DNA of 64,000 nt from Rhabdophis nuchalis (taxonomy: Eukaryota > Chordata > Lepidosauria > Squamata > Natricidae), in NCBI GenBank assembly GCA_039707465.1, contig CM077645.1, positions 145,507,503 to 145,571,502 on the forward strand, read 5' to 3'. This document shows, piece by piece, positions 56,969 through 64,000 of this stretch. The position numbers were made by a program, and so were the translations under genes. How positions within the stretch are numbered: the first letter of the stretch is position 1; the number at the start of each line of letters is the position of its first letter. The notes below the pieces were generated by a model. The model searched no databases. It worked only from the letters and a program-made list of their open reading frames with translations, and was not told where the DNA came from.

Positions 56969-56998
56969 GGGCCTCTTTTCCTTTCGGCTCGCCAAAAC

Positions 56999-57005
56999 CC
57001 GGAAG
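56999..57005 (+). promoter_or_regulatory. Candidate ETS/GABP site
   Basis: CCGGAAG matches the ETS-family core in the CpG-rich region. Confidence 0.4.
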
Positions 57006-57214
57006 CGTCCTTCAGTTGGCGGTGCGCGTGCCACCATCCTTTGAGTTTCTCCGCCTGTCCTCCCGCAGCTCTTTCTAGCCCCCCCCCCCGGCTCGCGTTC
57101 CCCCGCGCGACTCTTCAACCCCTTTCGCTTTTCAATACCGCTGAGCTCTTCCCGGCTCCTTATAACATTAAAAAAAGGGAGGGAGGCAAGCCCCCATTAA
57201 ATTCGACGTGCCTT

Positions 57215-57224
57215 TTGATTGGCT
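57215..57224 (-). promoter_or_regulatory. Candidate NF-Y (CCAAT) box
   Basis: TTGATTGGCT is the exact reverse complement of AGCCAATCAA, a strong NF-Y consensus, inside the CpG-rich region. Confidence 0.5.
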
Positions 57225-57950
57225 GGTAGAAAAGTTTCTGCAGCTGTTTTTCAAGAAGAGGAAGCGACTGGAGTGAGAGGCCGGCCGGCCGGCTTGCTGA
57301 GCAGAAACTTGACTGGCGTTTGAGACTCTTCTGCTTCCCACCCACCCACCCCTTTCGGTCGCGGGGGTGCGCGAGCCTATAGAACAGAAGCGATTCCAAC
57401 GTTCTTAAGCGCGTGGCAGAACGGAGGAGGAGCGCGCGCGGGTGGGGGTGGAGAGCGCGCAAGAGATAGCGGTGCAGAACTCGGCCGGCTAGCAAGCAAG
57501 CAAGCAAGCGAGGGGTGGGGGAAACAACCCAGGTACCGAGAAGAACCGTGCAGAAACGAACGTGGAAATGCAGCCCAAATCCCGGCACGAGCAATAGCAA
57601 AACTGCTAAGCTTTCCTATCTGACCTGCTGCCCCAACCTTTCTAAAGCCACAACCCACAGCCCCTGGTTTTCGGTTATGCTTTCTCCACTTATTCTCCGA
57701 GCCTCCGTTATCATTTCTGTCCTTTCGGTGCCATTAAGCGGGCGTTCCTCCTCGACGACACCCTTTTCCGGGTTCTCTTGTTAGAGCACCTGGGCTAGTA
57801 CACACCTCTTTGCAAGTACAGCTCATCCAAATTGCTAGGTTCCCTCCCATTTCTCTGCATCCAGCAGAGAATTCCTACAGGCCCTCCCTTCTTTTACGTC
57901 TGTGGACTATCCCAGAAAGCACCTGCCCTAACTGTGAACTGGCAGCTGAC

Positions 57951-57960
57951 ACCTTTGCAG
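57951..57960 (+). other. GMDS: Candidate splice acceptor before the GMDS exon
   Basis: ACCTTTGCAG just before GGTATGG. If used, the exon is internal and the first (non-coding or alternative) exon lies in the CpG-rich region. If not, transcription reads through into the ATG. The pyrimidine tract is short, so this is uncertain. Confidence 0.35.
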
Positions 57961-57963
57961 GGT

Positions 57964-58008
57964 ATGGATATCAAGAAAGTAGCTCTCATCACTGGCATTA
58001 CTGGCCAG
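57964..58008 (+). CDS. GMDS: GMDS, N-terminal coding exon (partial gene)
   Basis: The 15 codons read MDIKKVALITGITGQ and end exactly at a donor site. VALITGITGQ is the conserved start of GDP-mannose 4,6-dehydratase and the first part of its NADP-binding Rossmann motif (GxxGxxG, completed by DG in the next exon). The enzyme converts GDP-mannose to GDP-4-keto-6-deoxymannose, the first step of cytosolic GDP-fucose synthesis. The ATG sits in a good context (G at -3, G at +4). The MDIKK start differs from the longer N-terminus of the main mammalian isoform, consistent with the variable first exons known for this gene. The upstream frame is open for some distance, so a longer start is possible. Later exons lie beyond the window. 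Confidence 0.88.
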
Positions 58009-58014
58009 GTAAGT
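58009..58014 (+). other. GMDS: Splice donor of the GMDS exon
   Basis: CAG|GTAAGT is a perfect donor consensus, phase 0, directly after the glutamine codon. Confidence 0.88.
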
Positions 58015-58599
58015 ACAAGTTGAACTTAGTTTCATCCTAATGTAGGGAAATATTGCATAACATGCTTTATTCAAGACAAATTGGGGGGGGGGGAGATTAG
58101 GTGTTTGGAAATCACTGGAGAAAGGAGATCCATGCATATATTTATTTAACCATCACCCATCCATTTATCATCCATCCACATTTTTACACTGTCAATCTCA
58201 CCTAAGGCAGCTTACAGTAAAATATTAAATGCTGAATTTACTTCCTGGTGTTTTCTGCATGCATTCCTAAGGACAATCAGGGCAAGGAATATACATGTTC
58301 TGTAGGTATGTTGTAAGGATATTTGATGCTGACTATAAATCGCAGTTCAATATTTGTGTATTGCTTTGAAACATCTCAATGTGCTGTTTTTTCTCAGTTG
58401 TAATACTTTTAACGGATGATTCCCAAAAATGGACGTTACTAATAACAAAAGTCCATTTTTTAAACTTACAGATTGTCATGGTCCCTTTTCATAAAGACTT
58501 ATTTTTTCAATGATATATATTTGCAAAGTGGTAATTTTTGTATTTCTTATAAGCAGAGTAAAAATTCCTATATGGAGGAATCACTTCCATACAAGAATG
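58015..58599 (+). other. GMDS: GMDS intron, proximal part
   Basis: Intronic sequence with no recognised repeat apart from a G10 run near 58084. The intron continues past the window end and hosts the L2 elements that follow. Confidence 0.7.
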
Positions 58600-59340
58600 T
58601 GTAATACGGCTCTAAGATCTGGAAAAAAAACCCAGTTACGCCCCCTTGGTAGCATATTTAATAATTACGAAAGGAGTTGCGGGGAATGGTCGGAAGAAGT
58701 TCAACGGGACTTCGGACTGGAGATGCGGGAAGAGGTTTGTGGAGGGCCGTGGAGAGATGGATGGTATAGAGGAACGGTCGTCACAACCGAACTGAGAGCT
58801 AATGGCTGGAAAAGCCCCACATGGCATTACAACTAGCCATGTGGCCCGTACTCCGATCCAACGGGAGAGGGGAGAGAAAATCTGTGGATACAGCCTATAG
58901 ACAGAGACAGTGACTTTGCGGAGACTTACACCACTCTTTCTCCGATTGGATGGGCTGATGTCCACAGATCTAACTTGATCCATCTGCTACCACCACCCCC
59001 TCCTCCAGATAGAACGTTTCAACCTACCCGAACTGCCCATCGCTTTTATATTTTGTACTTGTCCCTTTAATCAATTAATTGTCGATTTTACCATCTTTAT
59101 CATCTTCTACCATTTTTACCATCTATTGTATAATGGGCCTTTACGCTCGCTGTTTTAACCATGGACTTGCAGTGTATCATCTTTGGGGATCCCCCCCCTT
59201 TTTTAGTGTCAATGCCGTCTAATGTTTTTATCTTATTCAAGGTCAGTTCTCCTTCGCCTGCGGGAGTCTACCCTCTCGCAGGCTTGGCCCCCTAGTTTAA
59301 CACGGGCCCACCTCGAGGATGGACTTATTGCTCCTGAGAG
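58600..59340 (+). mobile_element. 5' region of the outer L2
   Basis: A moderately GC-rich stretch preceding the L2 endonuclease frame. It has no ORF1 I recognise. The start is approximate and inferred from a composition change. An ATG at 59319 lies in a different frame from the endonuclease, separated by a G10 run at 59360-59369; a slippage mutation there could have disconnected the true start. Confidence 0.45.
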
Positions 59341-61152
59341 GTGGGCGAAGCGCAAACTCGGGGGGGGGGGTTATTTAACTTTTTAATTCGGATTTTAGGG
59401 GGTTCCAGGGAGGAGGGCAGGGATAGTCAAGTGGGGGGGTGTCAATCTATAGGGCCGGCTGGCGGAAGCAGAGAAACAGAGGAGGGGGGAGGGGGGGTCG
59501 TTTCCACTGAGGTATCTTCCATCAGCTCGGTCTTGGGGAGGGGCAGGGGCGGTGGGAGACGGGGTGGACATTATCGGTTGGAGGACCGCGGCTGCTGGCT
59601 ATGGGCGGTCACGCGCTCCAACCCCCCATGCTCCCATTGCAGACTAGGTGGGCAAGAACCACAGACCCGGGGCCCTAGGCTGATGTTGTGCAACGCCAGG
59701 TCCGTGGTACAAAAAGCCCCCCTCATCCATGACCTTGTGTCAGAGGGGGACCCGGACCTGGTAGGTATCACGGAAACCTGGTTGGGCCACGAGGGAGGAC
59801 ATTCCCTCGTAGAAATGTGCCCACCAGGATACCGAGCCTTTCATCAGCCTAGGGCCCTAGGGAGGGGTGGGGGGGTGGCGATTATGGTTAGGGAAGGTCT
59901 TGAGCCAAAGGAGACCACGATCTCTCAGACGACCGGGTGCGAGTCCCTCCTTGTGAAGTGGGGCCTAGGGAGGCAGTTGGGCGTGTTAGTTGTATACCTG
60001 GCTCCTCGCTATACAACAACAGCCCTGCCCGAGCTCCTAGAGGTGATAGCCGAGGCGGCGGTTGAAACCCCCAGACTGTTAGTCATGGGGGACTTTAACC
60101 TGCTGTCAGCAGGCGAAACCTCTGGGGTAGCTCGGGAGTTCATGGCTTCCATGACAGCCATGGACCTGACCCAAGTAGTTGTAGGCCCTACCCACGAGGG
60201 CGGACACACCCTGGATCTAATCTTCGTCTCGGGACAGTGGAGTCATGATCTGGGAATAGGGGATCTAGTCATCACGCCCCTGTCATGGACAGATCACGCT
60301 CTCCTTCGACTCGACTTTCCGATCGCCGCACCTCACTGCGGGGAGGCGGAACCGGACATTCCTATATGGTTCCGCCCCAGGCTTCTGATGGACCCGATAA
60401 GGTTCCAAAGGGAGCTTGGGCCAATTCCTGTGGACTTGCCCCACGACTCGACTGAGGACCTAGTGGCCGCATGGTTAAGTGCGGCCGCGGGGGCCTTGGA
60501 CCGAGTCGCGCCCTTGCGGCCTCTCTTGCGGCGACGAACCACCTGGGCTCCTTGGTTTACTGAGGGGCTCAGGGAGATGAAGCGCCACAAGAGATGCCTA
60601 GAGAGCAGATGGAGATCTTCTCACTCCGAAGCCGACCAAACACTAGTGAGAGACCATATTAGGACTTACTTAGTGGCGATAAGAGTGGCCAAACGTGAGT
60701 ATTGTGCCACTCTTATTGCATCCGCAGATAACCGCCCTGCCGCCCTGTTTGGGGTGACCCGCTCCCTCCTTCAACAGAGGCCGCGGGAAGCCCCTTTACA
60801 GGGTCGAGCAGAGGAATTTGGGATTTATCTGCAGGAGAAAATCACTCGGATTCGGAACGAGCTACCCTCCATCGACAGTGGTCCAGTCGAGCGGGCCGAG
60901 GCTGTTCTTGTGATACCATCTTGGGAGGAGTTTGATTTTGTTACCACCGAGGATATGGACAAGTTGTCAAAGAGACTTAGGGCTACCACATGTTTATTGG
61001 ACCCGTGTCCCTGCTGGCTTGTACCGGTATCCTGGGAGACGACACGAGGCTGGCTCCAGGGCATTGTCAACGCATCTTTGAGTGAGGGGTCCTTGCCTGC
61101 CGTCTTGAAAGAGGCGGTAGTAAGGCCCCTCCTCAAGAAGGGGGGGCCTTAA
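59341..61152 (+). CDS. L2 ORF2, endonuclease half, cut by a nested L2
   Basis: 603 open codons; the annotated start is GTG, so the N-terminus is not established. Residues about 112-330 are an APE-type endonuclease: LMLCNARSVVQKAPLIHDLV, ITETWLG (about 143), VVYLAPRY, VMGDFNL (about 249) and LSWTDHALLRLDF (about 316). It nicks target DNA for target-primed reverse transcription. The linker follows (AKREYCATLIASADNRPAAL) and the fingers region begins at VVRPLLKK. There the frame ends because another L2 inserted: the outer copy resumes at 63160. The endonuclease half has no stop or frameshift. Confidence 0.87.
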   Translation: MGEAQTRGGGLFNFLIRILGGSREEGRDSQVGGCQSIGPAGGSRETEEGGGGVVSTEVSSISSVLGRGRGGGRRGGHYRLEDRGCWLWAVTRSNPPCSHCRLGGQEPQTRGPRLMLCNARSVVQKAPLIHDLVSEGDPDLVGITETWLGHEGGHSLVEMCPPGYRAFHQPRALGRGGGVAIMVREGLEPKETTISQTTGCESLLVKWGLGRQLGVLVVYLAPRYTTTALPELLEVIAEAAVETPRLLVMGDFNLLSAGETSGVAREFMASMTAMDLTQVVVGPTHEGGHTLDLIFVSGQWSHDLGIGDLVITPLSWTDHALLRLDFPIAAPHCGEAEPDIPIWFRPRLLMDPIRFQRELGPIPVDLPHDSTEDLVAAWLSAAAGALDRVAPLRPLLRRRTTWAPWFTEGLREMKRHKRCLESRWRSSHSEADQTLVRDHIRTYLVAIRVAKREYCATLIASADNRPAALFGVTRSLLQQRPREAPLQGRAEEFGIYLQEKITRIRNELPSIDSGPVERAEAVLVIPSWEEFDFVTTEDMDKLSKRLRATTCLLDPCPCWLVPVSWETTRGWLQGIVNASLSEGSLPAVLKEAVVRPLLKKGGP

Positions 61153-61213
61153 GAGTCATCATTGTGCGACTCTCATAGCATCCGCAGAAAACCGCCCTGC
61201 CGCCCTGTTTAGG

Positions 61214-62947
61214 GTGACCCGCGACCTCCTTCAACAGAGGGAACGGGAAGCCCCGCTACAGGGTAGAGCAGAGGAATTTGTGATTTTTCTGCAGGAGAAA
61301 ACCGCCCAGATACAGAGTGAGCTAACCCCCATTCATGACCCAGTGGGATGCCACGAGAGAGATCTTGTTTGGGAGGAGTTTGACTCCGTTACTTCCGAGG
61401 ATATGGACAGGCTACGTGGGCGACTGCGAGCCACCACATGTTTATTGGACCCGTGCCCCTCCTGGCTTGTACTGGCATCCTGGGAGGTGACACGAGGCTG
61501 GCTCCAAGAGGTTGTCAACGCATCCTTGAGTGAGGGTTCCTTGCCTGCCTCCCTAAAAGAGGCCATGGTGAGGCCCCTCCTCAAGAAGCCCTCTTTGGAC
61601 CCAGCTCTTTTGAACAACTACCGTCCAGTCTCCAACCTTCCCTTCTTGGCGAAGGTTGTTGAGAGTGTGGTGGCACAACAGTTTCCCCGTCACCTGGAGG
61701 AAGTTGACTATCTAGATCCGCGCCAGTCCGGCTTTCGGCCCGGGCACAGCACCGAGACGGCATTGGTCGCGTTGGTAGATGATCTCTGGAGGGCCAGAGA
61801 TGGGGGATGTTCCTCCATCCTGGTCCTATTAGACCTCTCGGCGGCTTTCGATACCATCGACCATGGTATCCTATTGCATCGGCTGGGGGGGTTGGGGGTG
61901 GGAGGCACCGTTTTACGGTGGTTCTCCTCCTACCTCTCTGGCCGATCGCAATTTGTGCGTGCAGGAGAGCAGAGGTCGACCCCGAGACCCCTCACATGCG
62001 GGGTGCCTCAGGGGTCGGTCCTCTCGCCTCTCCTGTTTAACGCATACATGAAGCCGCTGGGCGAGATCATCCGTGGTTTTGGGGTAGAGTACCACCTGTA
62101 CGCTGATGACACCCAGCTGTACATATCTACCCCAAACCACCCCAACGATGCCGTAGCGGTGATGTGCCAGTGCTTGGAAGCCGTGCGGATCTGGATGGGA
62201 AGTAACGGACTTAGGCTCAACCCGACCAAGACCGAGTGGCTGTGGTTTCCGGCTGCCCGGTTCAACCAGCTCTCTCCAACGCTGGCCATAGGGGGCGAAC
62301 ATCTTGCCCCTGTGGATGGGGCGCGCAACTTGGGTGTCCTCCTGGATACCCGGCTGTCCATGGAAGATCAAGTGACAGCCGTGGCCAGGAGGGCGTTTTA
62401 CCAGGTTCGCCTGGTACGCCAGTTGCGCCCCCTATTGGATCGGGACGCCCTTCGCACAGTCACTCATGCTCTCGTGACATCCCGACTGGATTATTGCAAC
62501 TCTCTCTACATGGGGCTCCCCTTGAGGTGTACCCGGAGGCTTCAGTTGGTCCAGAATGCAGCCGCGCGAGCAATTATGGGCACCTCTAGGTTTGCCCATG
62601 TAACACCGCTCTTGCGCGAGCTGCACTGGCTACCTGTCGTCTTCCGGGTGCGCTTCAAGGTGTTAATTACCATCTTCAAAGCGCTCCATGGCTCGGGACC
62701 TAGCTACCTGCGGGATCGGATCCTGCCCCATACATCCTCACGGCCGATTCGCTCCCACAGAGAGGGACTTCTCCGGGTGCCGTCCACTAGACTTTGTCAG
62801 CGGGCGACGCCCAGGGGAAGGGCCTTCTCTGTGGCGGGCCCAGCCCTCTGGAACGACCTTCCCCCCGATATCAGGACAACCACGGACCTCCGCTCCTTCC
62901 GCTTAAAATTAAAGACTTACTTTTTTCGTCTGGCCGGCCTTGGGTAG
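61214..62947 (+). CDS. L2 reverse transcriptase and C-terminus, uninterrupted
   Basis: 577 open codons, starting at GTG because the copy is 5'-truncated. NNYRPVSNLPFLAKVVESVV (about residue 133), [14 protein letters not shown] (about 204-217), [14 protein letters not shown] (about 262) and YADDTQLY (296-303) are the reverse transcriptase motifs with all three catalytic aspartates present. The C-terminal L2 region follows: [55 protein letters not shown]. It ends FFRLAGLG before the stop. Lacking promoter and endonuclease, this copy cannot retrotranspose alone. Its intact frame argues for very recent insertion. Confidence 0.9.
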   Translation: MTRDLLQQREREAPLQGRAEEFVIFLQEKTAQIQSELTPIHDPVGCHERDLVWEEFDSVTSEDMDRLRGRLRATTCLLDPCPSWLVLASWEVTRGWLQEVVNASLSEGSLPASLKEAMVRPLLKKPSLDPALLNNYRPVSNLPFLAKVVESVVAQQFPRHLEEVDYLDPRQSGFRPGHSTETALVALVDDLWRARDGGCSSILVLLDLSAAFDTIDHGILLHRLGGLGVGGTVLRWFSSYLSGRSQFVRAGEQRSTPRPLTCGVPQGSVLSPLLFNAYMKPLGEIIRGFGVEYHLYADDTQLYISTPNHPNDAVAVMCQCLEAVRIWMGSNGLRLNPTKTEWLWFPAARFNQLSPTLAIGGEHLAPVDGARNLGVLLDTRLSMEDQVTAVARRAFYQVRLVRQLRPLLDRDALRTVTHALVTSRLDYCNSLYMGLPLRCTRRLQLVQNAAARAIMGTSRFAHVTPLLRELHWLPVVFRVRFKVLITIFKALHGSGPSYLRDRILPHTSSRPIRSHREGLLRVPSTRLCQRATPRGRAFSVAGPALWNDLPPDIRTTTDLRSFRLKLKTYFFRLAGLG

Positions 62948-62966
62948 TCTCTTTTTAGGTTAGGGT

Positions 62967-62988
62967 TTTTTTTTTTTTTTTTTTTTAG
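62967..62988 (+). repeat. T-run in L2 3' UTR
   Basis: About 22 consecutive T within the 3' UTR of the inner L2. Confidence 0.9.
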
Positions 62989-63159
62989 GGGTAATTTTTA
63001 GTTTATAGGTTTTAGCGCAGGATTTATTTAATTTATTTTTAATTCTGTATTTTGTACTTGTCTGTGTTTATTTGTATTTTTAATTGCCTGTGCCCCGCCT
63101 CGAGTCCCCTCGGGGAGAGAGAGCGGGATATAAATTAAATTATTATTATTATTATTATT

Positions 63160-64000
63160 AAGAAGCCGTCCCTGGATCCAGCATTATTAGAGAACTATTG
63201 TCCCGTCTCCAACCTCCACTTTTTAGTGAAGGTTGTTGAGAGTGTGGTGGCTCAACAGTTTCCGCGACACTTGGAGGAAGTTGATTATCTAGACCCGCGC
63301 CAGTCCGGCTTCCGACCCGGGCACAGCACCGAGACGGCATTGGTCGTGTTGGTTGATGATCTCTGGAGGGCGCGGGATAGAGGATATTCCTCTATCCTAG
63401 TCCTATTAGACCTCTCAGCGGCTTTTGATACCATCGACCATGTTTCCTATTGCGCCGACTGGGGGGGTTGGGGCTGGGAGGCACCGTTTTGCGGTGGTTC
63501 TCATCCTACCTCTCTGGTCGGTCGCAATATGTGTTGGCAGGGGGGCAGAGGTCGGCCTCGAGGCCCCTCATATGTGGGGTTCCTCAGGGGTCGGTCCTCT
63601 CGCCCCTACTGTTCAACACATATATGAAGCCGCTGGGTGAGATCATCCGTGGTTTTGGGGTGGGATATCATCTGTAGGCTGATGATACTCAGTTGTACAT
63701 ATCCACCCCAGACCACCCCAACGATGCCGTCGAGGTTATGTCCCGGTGCTTGGAGGCCGTACGGATCTGGATGGGTGGTAACAAACTCAAGCTCAACCCG
63801 TCCAAGACTGAGTGGCTGTGGCTTCCGGCGCCCCGGTTCAGCCAGATTATTCCAACTCTGGCCATTGGGGGCGAAACACCGGCCCCCGTGGAGAGGGTGC
63901 GCAATTTGGGTGTCCTCCTGGATTCCCGGCTGTCTATGGAAGATCATGTGGCAGCCGTGGCCAGGGGGGCGTTCCTTCAGGTACGCCTGATGCGACAATT
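63160..64000 (+). pseudogene. Outer L2, reverse transcriptase part, runs off the window
   Basis: Continues the outer copy from [20 protein letters not shown]. It has lesions: a frameshift near 63440 (GILL becomes VSYC) and a TAG at 63675-63677 that truncates YHLYADD. The C-terminus continues beyond the window. Confidence 0.85.

Larger units (their letters stand above)
56885..57620 (+). promoter_or_regulatory. GMDS: CpG-rich promoter region upstream of the GMDS exon
   Basis: A GC- and CpG-rich stretch unlike its AT-rich surroundings and about 350-1000 bp upstream of the GMDS coding exon. It has no TATA box but contains candidate NRF1, ETS and NF-Y sites (listed separately) and GC boxes near 57440-57450. 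These are typical of TATA-less housekeeping promoters. Transcription would run on the plus strand. The exact start site cannot be seen from sequence. Confidence 0.7.
61141..63159 (+). mobile_element. Inner L2, 5'-truncated, inserted into the outer L2
   Basis: Begins in the linker (CATCATTGTGCGACTCTCAT, equivalent to outer-copy sequence near 60700) and runs through reverse transcriptase, C-terminus, a 3' UTR with a T-run (62967-62988), the stem-loop GCCTCGAGTCCCCTCGGGGA, and a (TAT)n tail ending 63159. The outer L2 continues at AAGAAGCCGTCCCTGG. AAGAAG occurs at 61135-61140 and 63160-63165, a possible short target duplication. Confidence 0.92.

Noticed and set aside
57160..57658. Minus-strand frames of 93 and 146 codons over the GMDS promoter region
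   Set aside because: GC-rich sequence is depleted of stops; no domain, no splice context, no ATG in good context with known product.
57832..57963. In-frame upstream extension of the GMDS exon
   Set aside because: The proposed start is TTG, the peptide resembles nothing in GMDS, and a candidate acceptor lies at 57960.

Overview
This window is nuclear DNA from a vertebrate, most probably a squamate reptile and quite likely a snake. The support is its repeat content: a Sauria-type SINE, L2, CR1, L1 and RTE/BovB non-LTR elements side by side, many hAT and Tigger-like MITEs, and long AAT, GGAA and GGTA microsatellites. There is no operon-like or prokaryotic organisation. Almost every long open frame belongs to a mobile element.

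The only host coding sequence I can support is at 57964-58008. It is a short coding exon ending in VALITGITGQ and followed by a consensus splice donor. I read it as an early coding exon of GMDS (GDP-mannose 4,6-dehydratase) on the plus strand. A CpG-rich promoter-like stretch lies just upstream (about 56885-57620). Positions 1-56.9k are therefore intergenic DNA upstream of GMDS, and 58009-64000 is the start of a GMDS intron.

Layout. 1-8.8k: mostly unique AT-rich DNA with old repeat fragments. 8.8-10.8k: a minus-strand L1-derived element with an intact ORF1, no ORF2 and its own poly(A) tail. 11.0-17.4k: a palindromic hAT MITE, a Helitron-like element carrying an expanded GGTA minisatellite and an inverted second copy of it, an L1 3' end, and a 329-bp hAT MITE. 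19.9-23.1k: hAT MITEs (one GC-rich and apparently carrying captured host 5'-exon sequence), a CR1 3' end, a Penelope-like ribozyme remnant and a long AAT array. 23.0-26.2k: a near-complete minus-strand L2. 26.6-27.4k: an L2 3' end interrupted by a small hAT MITE. 28-42k: MITEs, SINEs, a 1.26-kb hAT element with a BED-finger ORF and a three-deep transposon nest. 42.6-44.5k: a decayed RTE-type LINE. 44.7-47.9k: a decayed minus-strand L2. 48-56.9k: MITEs, a CR1 3' end, an L2 3' end with a foldback 5' end, and a BovB 3' end. 58.6-64.0k: an L2 with an open endonuclease frame, split by a second L2 that inserted into it.

The mobile elements do not form a pathway with the host gene. They record successive waves of insertion. 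The L2 copies, the L1 ORF1 element and several hAT copies with exact 8-bp target duplications look young; the RTE and the Tigger-like MITEs look old. Open frames quoted for L2 and hAT often begin at non-ATG codons, so their N-termini are not established.
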